The notes under the pieces are model-generated. The model ran no database searches. It had not been told where the DNA came from and saw only the letters and a program-made list of their open reading frames with translations. A DNA stretch of 64,000 nt from Prevotellaceae bacterium. Lineage in GTDB: Bacteria > Bacteroidota > Bacteroidia > Bacteroidales > Bacteroidaceae. Positions 55,262 through 64,000 of this stretch are shown here, in pieces. The stretch spans positions 1 to 64,000 of the forward strand of contig JAQXRI010000148.1 of the NCBI GenBank assembly GCA_029218445.1, read 5' to 3'. Numbering within the stretch: position 1 is the stretch's first letter; the number at the start of each line of letters is the position of its first letter. A program made the translations under genes and the position numbers.

Positions 55262-57508
55262 AACTTCTTCATACATCATTTCCAATTCAGCTCGGCATAT
55301 ACCATTACGGAAAAGCACATCTTCATACTTCTCATGGTCATCGTAATCGTAGTCATCACCACTGTCTTTAGCAATGGTGATATTTTTGCTTTTCACAGCT
55401 TCTATGGTCTTTGTCACCGAGCCTGTCTTTAACCAGCAAGCCACAAGGAAAGCTATGCTGTTTATCTTGGTTGACTGAAAATCCATCACCTTGTCAAAAA
55501 CAGCATACGCTTTTTCAATATTGCCTCCCAAAAGCAACGTAGCTCCAAAAAGTGCATTTATCTTATCGTCTTCAGGATACATATATTCGAGTTTGTAAAG
55601 CAAAGGTAAACCTGTTGTATAGTCTCCCACTTTTAAGCAACTTAATGCCAGATGGTAGTTCATCGAAGGGCTGTCAACCCCTTCTTGCTTCAACTCCATA
55701 AGCATTTTCTTAGCTTCTTCCGGATTATACTCCATCAGATGCAAAGCAACTTTTTTCTTGGCTATTACCGAGTTTGGCTTCAGTTCAAGAGCCCTTTGGT
55801 AATATTCCAATCCACTGTCACCTAATAGAAAAGTATCATAAAACTTTCCCCTTGCCATATTTCCCTCGTACGTATCTATATACGGCCATATAATTGCCAT
55901 GAGCTCGATGTCGAGTCCTTCATAATGGTTCTTGCAGAAAAAGAGCATCAATCGTGGCAAATTTTCCTCCAACCACCTGGTATTTAAGAAAAGGGTATTG
56001 ACAATAAACACATAGAAAGGTACATAGGAACTTCTGTTGCCATGCGACCAATAGCAAGCCCCTTTGTATTTCCTCCACTGAACAAATGGACTAAAATACC
56101 CATTACTCCATTTGAAAAGTTTGAAAAAGCGGTAAAGACACTGAAGATAGTTTCTACGATATAGCGTAGGCGTCTCTTCCATTCCCTTGTCGGTATTAAG
56201 GTTAGAAGTGTTTAAATGCTCCAAAATGCTGCTTGGCATACGTTTCACTACGTGCTCAAATGCGAATACAAAAGAGAACCTGTCGCTGTCGCAAAACGAT
56301 GTGTTGCTGAACAAGAGTTCCAAGAAGCCTGCCCCTCCGTATGTTTTCAGACACTGACGAACGTTTTTGTTGGAATTGGAGAAAGGCAAAAACCAATTCA
56401 CCATGTTGTCAAAGAAGGGAAAGTTTTTCATGTGTGAAAAGCCATTGAAAAAGATGTCGGAACCGGCCTTCTGCATGCCGTTCATTTTGTTTATCAAACG
56501 TTCCACCTCCTCGGCACGGCTTTCTTCATCATTTCCGCCCAAGATGTCCTCTATTGAGTCTTCTTTCTCTTCCAACTTGCCTTTGTTTATTCTTATTGGA
56601 CTGTTCTTAAGCATCTCAGGCATTATTTCCTTCTCCAAGACATCAGAGTCAGATTCCGCTTTCTTGCAAAACAGCATTTGCATCTGCAGCTCAACCAATT
56701 GCGAAGCGATGTCTTCGTCGGCAATAGTCTCTGCAAATATATCGTTCTGCTCCTTGTAAATCACATTCATATTGTAGCCTTGAGTCAACACAAAGCCAAC
56801 AAGTGCCCTTTGCCTTACCCGCATTGTTGCGCCTTTGCGGCAGACATGTGCCATTACCTTGAATTTATTGATGTCGAAAGCCCGGCTTCCCGACAGTGTC
56901 AAAGCCGACACAATGAGCTGTTGGTCGCCACTGTCAACGGTTGGACTGCAAAGCAAGTCTATTACATCATCAACCTCATTTCCGCATATCAATCCCATTG
57001 TAGCAATATGGTTGAAAAGCCTTTGGGAATATTCATAATGTTCATCTATTATGCGTTCAAGCCTTTCCTCTCCTTCTCCTGCAAAATCAAGTCCAGCCAA
57101 AGCCTCGTCGCTGACAAACGACTCTAATTTGTGCCTAATGTCACTCCAGATCCAAGAGTCGCCTTTTTTTCCTGCCTGCCTTTTCAATGTAAGCAGATAA
57201 CAAGAGTCTTCCTGATTAAGTAGTCGAGAAGAATATTCCGAAATGAAATTGGTAATGCGTCGGGCCAATCCGTTTATCATGTTTTCAAGACACGGGTCCT
57301 TCACATCGTTTAGCCAATATGAAGTCATACGGTTATAGTCGTCCTTTATGTATGCAAACTCTTCTGCCATGCCCATGTCTCCATTGCTTTCCAACAATGC
57401 AGTCAGTTGCAGCAATGCCTTTTTGCATTTCAGATTGACAACATCAGAAATTGTGTCAAACAAACAGCTGAACCTATTGTCCAACATGTATTTATTTCTA
57501 TTCTCCAT
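55241..57508 (-). CDS. Tetratricopeptide-repeat protein
   Basis: ALELKPNSVIAKKKVALHLMEYNPEEAKKMLMELKQEGVDSPSMNYHLALSCLKVGDYTTGLPLLYKLEYMYPEDDKINALFGATLLLGG. Confidence 0.75.
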   Translation of the reverse strand: MENRNKYMLDNRFSCLFDTISDVVNLKCKKALLQLTALLESNGDMGMAEEFAYIKDDYNRMTSYWLNDVKDPCLENMINGLARRITNFISEYSSRLLNQEDSCYLLTLKRQAGKKGDSWIWSDIRHKLESFVSDEALAGLDFAGEGEERLERIIDEHYEYSQRLFNHIATMGLICGNEVDDVIDLLCSPTVDSGDQQLIVSALTLSGSRAFDINKFKVMAHVCRKGATMRVRQRALVGFVLTQGYNMNVIYKEQNDIFAETIADEDIASQLVELQMQMLFCKKAESDSDVLEKEIMPEMLKNSPIRINKGKLEEKEDSIEDILGGNDEESRAEEVERLINKMNGMQKAGSDIFFNGFSHMKNFPFFDNMVNWFLPFSNSNKNVRQCLKTYGGAGFLELLFSNTSFCDSDRFSFVFAFEHVVKRMPSSILEHLNTSNLNTDKGMEETPTLYRRNYLQCLYRFFKLFKWSNGYFSPFVQWRKYKGACYWSHGNRSSYVPFYVFIVNTLFLNTRWLEENLPRLMLFFCKNHYEGLDIELMAIIWPYIDTYEGNMARGKFYDTFLLGDSGLEYYQRALELKPNSVIAKKKVALHLMEYNPEEAKKMLMELKQEGVDSPSMNYHLALSCLKVGDYTTGLPLLYKLEYMYPEDDKINALFGATLLLGGNIEKAYAVFDKVMDFQSTKINSIAFLVACWLKTGSVTKTIEAVKSKNITIAKDSGDDYDYDDHEKYEDVLFRNGICRAELEMMYEEVSEEWCK

Positions 57509-57532
57509 ATACTCTTCTTCTTGATACCACTA

Positions 57533-58453
57533 CTATTGTTTCTTTTTAAGCCATGCCTTGGCAGCCTCAATGTCTTTTTCTCTCGGAGGTGCTACATGAC
57601 TGTACTTCATGCCCTTAATGGAGTCGGCCGTAGCCTCCTTTACCTGGCAGTATTTTGTAACCAACTCCTTGTATTTGGCCACTCCATATTTGTTTATCGA
57701 GTCACAAGCCATATTGTATGCCCTTACAAACACATCCATCTGCCTTTGTCTTGCAGTGTCGCTCTTGGCAAATTCACGAAAGACTATTGCACCCATGCGA
57801 TAGTCCAACTTTCTTGAGTCCATCAGCATCTTGTGCTTCGAGGCAAGTGCTTCTGTAGCCTGTGGCTCAGTCAGAAACATGGCGTCCATTTCGTTGTTGT
57901 GCAGCATCTGCAAACGCACTCTCACGTCGTTTATCTGCACTCTATATACCCTTTCATCCTTCAGCTTTGCGCTATCAACCGCCTTGTCGCCAAGCATATC
58001 GGTCACCGAATACCTCGTAATCGACATCATCTTGTCGTCAAGCTGCTTCAGCTCCTTTATTCGCGAATTGCGATTTGACACCAACAGCCAATAAGCATCG
58101 GTTGAGGAAACGAAATTCAGTTTCAAGCCCTTTTCCACCAAACGCTGCGCCCTCACCAAATCGGTTATTGCCCCCTCTACTCTATTGTTTATTAAAGCGG
58201 TGTCACAGTCGATGTGTGCAGAGTAGAACTTCAGCCTCACGTCAGCCCCAAGCGAGTCGAACATGTTGTATTGTCTCGCCACATACATTGGCAGACAGTC
58301 AAGAGTAGGCATCACGGCAATTTTCAAAGCAGCCGAATCGGCCTTCATCTGTCGCTGCCGCTCAATTCGCGAAATTCTCTTAGTCTCTTCATACGAGCGT
58401 CCGCACGACACGGCCAAAGCCAGCAATATAGATATGTAAACCAGTTTCTTCAT
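57533..58453 (-). CDS. Substrate-binding-protein-like lipoprotein
   Basis: Lipobox ALAVSCG; IAVMPTLDCLPMYVARQYNMFDSLGADVRLKFYSAHIDCDTALINNRVEGAITDLV resembles NMT1/SsuA-type binding proteins. Confidence 0.7.
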   Translation of the reverse strand: MKKLVYISILLALAVSCGRSYEETKRISRIERQRQMKADSAALKIAVMPTLDCLPMYVARQYNMFDSLGADVRLKFYSAHIDCDTALINNRVEGAITDLVRAQRLVEKGLKLNFVSSTDAYWLLVSNRNSRIKELKQLDDKMMSITRYSVTDMLGDKAVDSAKLKDERVYRVQINDVRVRLQMLHNNEMDAMFLTEPQATEALASKHKMLMDSRKLDYRMGAIVFREFAKSDTARQRQMDVFVRAYNMACDSINKYGVAKYKELVTKYCQVKEATADSIKGMKYSHVAPPREKDIEAAKAWLKKKQ

Positions 58454-58515
58454 GACCTTTTTAATAATTTGGGTGCAAATTTACAAAATAATTTCTTTTT
58501 TACGAAAATAATTGC

Positions 58516-58523
58516 TACTTTTG
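58516..58523 (+). promoter_or_regulatory. Putative -7 box of radA (TACTTTTG)
   Basis: 22 nt upstream of the radA ATG. Confidence 0.45.
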
Positions 58524-58544
58524 TAGCGTAAAAATCATTAAACA

Positions 58545-59957
58545 ATGGCAAAAGACAAAACAGCATACGTTTGCAGCCATTGCGGACAAGAGTCACCAAA
58601 GTGGATTGGCAAATGTCCGAGCTGCGGACAATGGAACACATTTAAGGAAATACGCATCGCTGCCGACACCGCTACGTCAAAGGCTCATCAGGCAGCTGCA
58701 ACAGCATCGACGAGAGCAGGCAATTTGGGACTTGGACTACGCAGTGAGCGCAACCGTACGCTTCTTCTGCGCGAAATAAGTTCAAAGGACGAGCCACGCA
58801 TCGACCTCAACGACCAGGAGCTCAACAGAGTGCTTGGCGGAGGCTTGGTGCCGGGATCCATCGTGCTGCTCGGTGGCGAACCCGGCATTGGCAAAAGTAC
58901 ATTGACGTTGCAAACCATTCTGCGCCTGCCAAATCTTAACATATTATATGTCAGTGGCGAGGAAAGCGCCCACCAACTAAAGATGCGTGCCAATCGCATA
59001 CCACATGAAGAAACCGACAATGTCCACATTCTGTGTGAAACCGACCTTACCAACATATTCACTCATATTAAGGAGGTGAAGCCCGACATGGTAATAATCG
59101 ACTCCATTCAGACAATATCCACCGACGATGTTGACACCAGTCCCGGAAGCATCACGCAAGTGCGTGAATGCGCCTCTGCCCTACTCCGTTTTGCCAAGAC
59201 AAGCGGCATTCCGGTAATACTCATCGGACACATAACAAAAGAAGGCACTCTTGCCGGCCCCAAGATTCTTGAGCACATTGTTGACACAGTAATACAGTTT
59301 GAAGGCGACCAGCACTATATGTACCGCATATTGCGCAGCATAAAAAACCGCTTCGGCAGCACCTCGGAACTTGGCATCTACGAAATGCTTCAGTCAGGAC
59401 TGCGTCAAGTAAGCAATCCTTCCGAGCTGCTTCTCAATCAGGACCACGACGGTCTCAGCGGCATTGCCATAAGCTCTGCCATTGAGGGTGTACGACCTTT
59501 CCTTGTTGAAACCCAGGCCCTCGTTTCGTCGGCAGCCTATGGCACTCCACAACGTTCGGCCACAGGTTTTGACCAGCGGCGTCTCAACATGCTGCTTGCG
59601 GTGCTTGAAAAACGTGTTGGATTCAAGCTCATGCAAAAAGACGTTTTCCTCAACATCGCCGGCGGTTTGCGCGTCACCGACCTTGCCATGGACTTGAGCG
59701 TAATAGCTGCTGTCCTATCAAGCAATGTTGACACCGCCATTGAGTCGGGATGGTGTATGGCAGGCGAGGTAGGCCTCAGTGGAGAGGTACGCCCCGTCAA
59801 CCGAATCGAACAGCGTGTGGCAGAGGCCGAAAAATTGGGTTTCACCGATATGGTCATTCCCCGTTACAACCTTTCGGCCTTTGCCCACAAGCCTCTCAAC
59901 ATACGGCTGCATCCAGTGAAAAAGGTGGAAGAGGCCTTGAGGGCATTGTTTGGCTGA
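58545..59957 (+). CDS. radA: DNA repair protein RadA
   Basis: CSHCGQESPKWIGKCPSCGQWNT zinc finger, LGGEPGIGKSTL, KNRFGSTSE (KNRFG motif). Confidence 0.97.
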   Translation: MAKDKTAYVCSHCGQESPKWIGKCPSCGQWNTFKEIRIAADTATSKAHQAAATASTRAGNLGLGLRSERNRTLLLREISSKDEPRIDLNDQELNRVLGGGLVPGSIVLLGGEPGIGKSTLTLQTILRLPNLNILYVSGEESAHQLKMRANRIPHEETDNVHILCETDLTNIFTHIKEVKPDMVIIDSIQTISTDDVDTSPGSITQVRECASALLRFAKTSGIPVILIGHITKEGTLAGPKILEHIVDTVIQFEGDQHYMYRILRSIKNRFGSTSELGIYEMLQSGLRQVSNPSELLLNQDHDGLSGIAISSAIEGVRPFLVETQALVSSAAYGTPQRSATGFDQRRLNMLLAVLEKRVGFKLMQKDVFLNIAGGLRVTDLAMDLSVIAAVLSSNVDTAIESGWCMAGEVGLSGEVRPVNRIEQRVAEAEKLGFTDMVIPRYNLSAFAHKPLNIRLHPVKKVEEALRALFG

Positions 59958-59998
59958 ACACACGCACACGTTGGAGTCCGACAAAAGTCTGCCCACCG

Positions 59999-61093
59999 CT
60001 ACTGAGCCGACGAAGTCACTATCTGGAGTATGCGGTCGGCAGTTCGTCCGTCCCAACGTTCAGGCAACGACGACTTTTTCCAGTTGCCGCCAATCATGTC
60101 GGCTACAAAAGTATGAAGTTTATCCAAGTCATAGCCTACCAATACATTAGAGCCCTGGCTTACAGTTTCCACATGCTCAGTATAGTCGTTGAGCGTTATG
60201 CACGGCACATTATTGAACGTGGCTTCCTCTGCAATGTTGCCCGAGTCGGTTATTATGCCTTTGGCATGAGCGGTCAGATATCCAAAGTCAAGATAGCTCA
60301 TACTGTCAACAATGCTCATGCCTGGCATTTCGGCTGCGAGAGGCTCAATTTTTTCGCGTGCAAGCCCTCTAAGCGGAGCTATCACCTTGGTATCGCCAAG
60401 CTGTTTGCTTATGGTTGAAAGCATATCGTAAAGATAACCATCGTCGGTCAACAGTGCCTTACGGTTTATGGTAAACACTATATAACTGCCGTCTGCAACG
60501 TTCATCCTGTCAAGACATTCAGGACGTGTAAAGCGGCTGTAGTTATGGCGCAGTGTATCAATAATGATGTTTCCAACCATATAAACCTTCTGCAGTTCGG
60601 CCCCTTCACGACTCACAATACTGTTGGCTCCAGCTCCTGCCGTAAACAGCAAATCGCTCAGACCGTCGATTACCAGACGGTTCACCTCCTTTGGCATGGC
60701 AAAGTCAAAAGAGCGTGTGCCTGCAACAAGATGTGCAAGTTTCACACCTCGCTTTTTGCATACAATGGCAACAGCCATCGTCGAGGCCAAGTCGTCCACC
60801 ACAATCACTGCGTCAGTAGGCACTTCGTCGAGGTATCGGTCAAAAGCGCCCATCGTTTGTCCTGTAAGTTCGTTAAGACTTTCGCAGTCAACTCCCAAGA
60901 ACACGTCGGGACGTCCTATTTGCAAGTCGTCAAACAGCGTTTCCTCAAGAGTTGCGTCACCCTCCTTACCTACATATACCAACCTGCAGTCGATTTCCTC
61001 TCCAGCTTTTTTTGCCTTCTCGACTGCCCAAACTATCGGTGCCAACTTAATGAAGTTTGGGCGGGCACCTGCCACCATAGTAATATTATACAT
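59999..61093 (-). CDS. wecB: UDP-N-acetylglucosamine 2-epimerase (non-hydrolysing)
   Basis: MVAGARPNFIKLAPIVWAV...IITDSGNIAEEATFNNVPCITLNDYTEHVETVSQGSNVLVG. Confidence 0.9.
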   Translation of the reverse strand: MYNITMVAGARPNFIKLAPIVWAVEKAKKAGEEIDCRLVYVGKEGDATLEETLFDDLQIGRPDVFLGVDCESLNELTGQTMGAFDRYLDEVPTDAVIVVDDLASTMAVAIVCKKRGVKLAHLVAGTRSFDFAMPKEVNRLVIDGLSDLLFTAGAGANSIVSREGAELQKVYMVGNIIIDTLRHNYSRFTRPECLDRMNVADGSYIVFTINRKALLTDDGYLYDMLSTISKQLGDTKVIAPLRGLAREKIEPLAAEMPGMSIVDSMSYLDFGYLTAHAKGIITDSGNIAEEATFNNVPCITLNDYTEHVETVSQGSNVLVGYDLDKLHTFVADMIGGNWKKSSLPERWDGRTADRILQIVTSSAQ

Positions 61094-62270
61094 CGTATTT
61101 CTTTTTATGTTTCTTAGCCTTTTGCGGCAACATGTTGGAATATCCTGTCCGCGGACTCTTCACGCCCTTGTAAGTCTCCCATCTTGCCCTTATTTTTCTT
61201 ACATAGTCCTCAGTTTCCGAACCTCGCATGTAGCCATACTTCACTACAGAATCGCGATAATACTGCGGTTCGCTCAGTTTCAGCACATACCGGCTTACGT
61301 CGTTCCACGAATGCTGGTTGCCACCGTATTTCTGTGTCAACGCCATTGCGTCACGTATATGGTGATAGCCTCCATTGTAGCTGCCCAGCACAAAGTTCAT
61401 GCGTTCGTTCCTACCCGGAATGTCATTGAACTTGGCTTCAAGCTGTCCCAGATATTTCGCTGCTGCTGCAATATTGCTCTCGGGGTCGTACATCTTGTCG
61501 CGTGGCAAGCCAAGCATGTCAGCCGTGGCGGGCATTATCTGCATCAGTCCCAATGCGCCGGCCCACGAACGGGCCTTTGGGTCGAAAGTCGATTCCTGAT
61601 AACATTGTGCCGCCATCAGCCGCCAATCCCATCGTATAGGCTGACAGTATGTCATAAACAAACCGTCGTAGTGCGAGATTATCCCCCCCTTTTTGTTCAG
61701 CATAGGCGAATATACATGGCGTACCACACTACGCGTGCTCAGCAGAAAGTCTTCTTCCTTCTTCACCTCAGCCATAATAGTCGGCGCATACCATTCGTTG
61801 AGCGACTTTGCAAGCCTCTCCTTTTCCACGTTCACTGTCCATTGGCCTATCGAGTCGTTTCCCGCGCCACAGAATACGATGTTCTTCAAGCTGTCGGCCG
61901 CAATCCTTATTTCTGATTTCTTCAGCGGAAATGCAACTATGTCGGCATCGCCCGAAAGCAGTTTCCTGACCATTTCCAATGTATCGCGGCACAGCTCAAC
62001 CCTCAAGCCTACGCCAATCTTTTCGGCATACTTCTGCACCATCATGTACTGTAGTCCGAGCTGTCGTCCACGATGGTCGTAATATGTGGTTGGACCACTC
62101 ACGGTAACCACTATCAGCTCACCATTGGCCACTATCCTGTCGAGGTCAAAATCATCGTCCTCAGGAATAGAGTCGTTGATTTCGCCCCATGGGGTTACAA
62201 CCTTTTCAGGTTTGTTCGACGAACACGATCCCAACGCAACTATCATGCCACAAAGGAGCGTTATTGTCAT
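61086..62270 (-). CDS. MltF-like membrane-bound lytic transglycosylase (SBP_bac_3 + SLT)
   Basis: Lipobox VALGSCSS; WRLMAAQCYQESTFDPKARSWAGALGLMQIMPATA SLT motif; periplasmic-binding-type N-terminal half. Confidence 0.88.
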   Translation of the reverse strand: MTITLLCGMIVALGSCSSNKPEKVVTPWGEINDSIPEDDDFDLDRIVANGELIVVTVSGPTTYYDHRGRQLGLQYMMVQKYAEKIGVGLRVELCRDTLEMVRKLLSGDADIVAFPLKKSEIRIAADSLKNIVFCGAGNDSIGQWTVNVEKERLAKSLNEWYAPTIMAEVKKEEDFLLSTRSVVRHVYSPMLNKKGGIISHYDGLFMTYCQPIRWDWRLMAAQCYQESTFDPKARSWAGALGLMQIMPATADMLGLPRDKMYDPESNIAAAAKYLGQLEAKFNDIPGRNERMNFVLGSYNGGYHHIRDAMALTQKYGGNQHSWNDVSRYVLKLSEPQYYRDSVVKYGYMRGSETEDYVRKIRARWETYKGVKSPRTGYSNMLPQKAKKHKKKYDV

Positions 62271-62350
62271 CAAAAACGGCCATTTTAGCCCTTTATTATT
62301 ATGAATTATCAACAAAATACCTTTTTTTTGGTGCAAAAGTAATGATTTTC

Positions 62351-62381
62351 TTGCACATTCTATCATTAATTCGTAATTTTG
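62351..62381 (+). promoter_or_regulatory. Putative Bacteroidetes promoter of the his genes
   Basis: TTG (62351-62353), 20 nt, TAATTTTG (62374-62381). Confidence 0.55.
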
Positions 62382-62416
62382 CATCGTGATTTTCAAAATA
62401 TAAATAAAATTTAAGT

Positions 62417-63268
62417 ATGTTACGAATAGCAGTACAGTCAAAAGGTCGTCTTTTTGAAGACACCATGAATCTGCTCGCTGAAGCAGACATCAAAATCAGT
62501 TCAAGCAAGCGCACCCTGTTGGTTCAGTCGTCCAACTTCCCCATCGAGGTGCTCTACCTACGCGACGACGACATTCCACAGAGTGTTGCCACCGGAGTAG
62601 CCGACATTGGCGTGGTGGGCGAGAACGAATTCGTTGAGCGCAACGAGCAAGCCGACATCATTTCACGACTTGGCTTCAGCCAATGTCGCCTTTCATTGGC
62701 CATACCCAAGGACATCAACTACACAGGCCTTGAATGGTTTAATGGCAAAAAGATTGCAACCTCCTATCCTGGCATACTTCGACATTTTATGGAAAATCAC
62801 GGCATAAACACAGAGATTCACGTCATTACGGGTAGTGTTGAGATTTCACCGGGCATAGGTCTTGCCGATGCCATCTTCGACATTGTAAGCAGTGGCTCTA
62901 CTCTCGTCAGCAACAACCTGCGAGAGGTGGAGGTGGTGATGAACAGCGAAGCATTGCTCATTGGCAACAAGAACATGGATCAGGAAAAGCGCGACATTCT
63001 GCAGCAGATGCTCTTCAGATTTGAAGCCGTGCGCAGTGCAGAAGACAAGAAGTATGTGCGCATGAATGCACCAAAGGCACGCTTGCAGGACATCATCGAC
63101 GTGCTGCCAGGCCTTAAAAGTCCTACCATCATTCCACTGGCCGACGAAGACTGGTGTTCAGTACACACCGTCCTCGACCAGAAACGCTTTTGGGAAATCA
63201 TCGGGAAACTTAAGGAAATGGGAGCGCAGGGCATCCTCGTCACTCCCATTGAGAAGATGATTCTCTAA
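62417..63268 (+). CDS. hisG: ATP phosphoribosyltransferase (long form)
   Basis: MLRIAVQSKGRLFEDTMNLLAEADIKI...GVADIGVVGENEFVE...GLADAIFDIVSSGSTLVSNNL. Confidence 0.96.
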   Translation: MLRIAVQSKGRLFEDTMNLLAEADIKISSSKRTLLVQSSNFPIEVLYLRDDDIPQSVATGVADIGVVGENEFVERNEQADIISRLGFSQCRLSLAIPKDINYTGLEWFNGKKIATSYPGILRHFMENHGINTEIHVITGSVEISPGIGLADAIFDIVSSGSTLVSNNLREVEVVMNSEALLIGNKNMDQEKRDILQQMLFRFEAVRSAEDKKYVRMNAPKARLQDIIDVLPGLKSPTIIPLADEDWCSVHTVLDQKRFWEIIGKLKEMGAQGILVTPIEKMIL

Positions 63269-63297
63269 GGGCATTACTACAATCACATTTTCAGAAA

Positions 63298-64000
63298 ATG
63301 ATTACAATAAAATATCCAAAACGCGAGCAGTGGGCCTCAATCATCGAGCGCCCACATCTCGACGTGTCGCAGCTTACAGCAACAGTAAAAACCGTTCTTG
63401 ACGACGTAAAGACAAGAGGCGACGAGGCTGTAAAGGACTACGAACTGAAGTTTGACAAGGCACAGCTCACGACGCTTGCCGTTTCACAGCAGGAAATAGA
63501 AGAAGCTGTACAGCTTGTTGACAAACAGCTGAAAGAGGCCATCGTCCTGGCCCACCACAACATAAAGGCATTTCACGAGGCACAGCATTTTAAAGAGGTA
63601 CGCATAGAAACCCAACCGGGAGTGGAGTGCTGGCAAAAAAGCGTGCCCATCGAACGTGTAGGCCTATATATTCCTGGAGGCACCGCCCCACTCTTCAGCA
63701 CGGTACTTATGCTTGCAACACCGGCCAAGATAGCAGGATGCAGTGAAATAGTACTATGCACACCACCATCAAAAGACGGAAAAGTAAACCCGGCAATACT
63801 CGTTGCGGCCAAAGTGGCTGGAGTAAGCAAGATATTCAAGGCTGGTGGTGTACAGGCTATTGGAGCCATGGCCTACGGCACAGAATCGGTGCCTAAGGTT
63901 TACAAGATATTCGGACCGGGCAACCAATACGTCATGGCAGCCAAACAACAGGTGAGCCTGCACGATGTGGCCATTGACATGCCGGCAGGTCCATCCGAGG
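63298..64000 (+). CDS. hisD: Histidinol dehydrogenase (5' part, truncated by window edge)
   Basis: ATG at 63298, MITIKYPKREQWASIIERP...; VERVGLYIPGGTAPLFSTVLMLATPAKIAG...FGPGNQYVMAAKQQVS. Absent from the ORF track because no stop lies in the window. Confidence 0.93.
   Translation, partial: MITIKYPKREQWASIIERPHLDVSQLTATVKTVLDDVKTRGDEAVKDYELKFDKAQLTTLAVSQQEIEEAVQLVDKQLKEAIVLAHHNIKAFHEAQHFKEVRIETQPGVECWQKSVPIERVGLYIPGGTAPLFSTVLMLATPAKIAGCSEIVLCTPPSKDGKVNPAILVAAKVAGVSKIFKAGGVQAIGAMAYGTESVPKVYKIFGPGNQYVMAAKQQVSLHDVAIDMPAGPSE

Overview
The window looks like a Bacteroidetes chromosome, probably Prevotella/Segatella-like. The basis is TAnnTTTG-type promoter boxes, the family content, and a yajC-ybbR-coaE-DUF5606 block. 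It has no rRNA and no CRISPR array. From left to right it contains: (i) an accessory segment at 1-7.3 kb with two unknown ORFs sharing an Asn-rich motif, a primase / P-loop ATPase / M15 peptidase / DUF5675 cassette, and an AT-rich Dam-methylase islet bounded by repeats; (ii) an S9 peptidase, a GT2, a Wzx-like flippase, uxaB and a Dna2-like nuclease-helicase; (iii) a housekeeping block (coaE, ybbR, yajC, nusB, rplY, pth, purN) and a queuosine-salvage operon preceded by a probable preQ1-I riboswitch; (iv) a glycan synthesis/export cluster (GTs, Wzm/Wzt); (v) a hexuronate cluster (eda, kdgK, LacI regulator, uxaA, NhaC-like); (vi) two tandem tRNA-Asp genes, kdsA/kdsD, a degenerate HTCS-like regulator, a PLD-family protein, radA, wecB, mltF-like, hisG and the start of hisD. 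The best leads are: the preQ1 riboswitch candidate; the HTCS-like regulator that has lost its phosphotransfer residues and ATPase domain; the methylase islet with a truncated nuclease remnant, flanked by a 25-bp inverted repeat and a 12-bp direct repeat; an ~85-bp palindromic MITE-like repeat in two copies; a family of 8-bp-period intergenic repeats at six loci; and the Asn-motif ORF pair. All calls come from reading the sequence and from memory of protein families. No database search was run.
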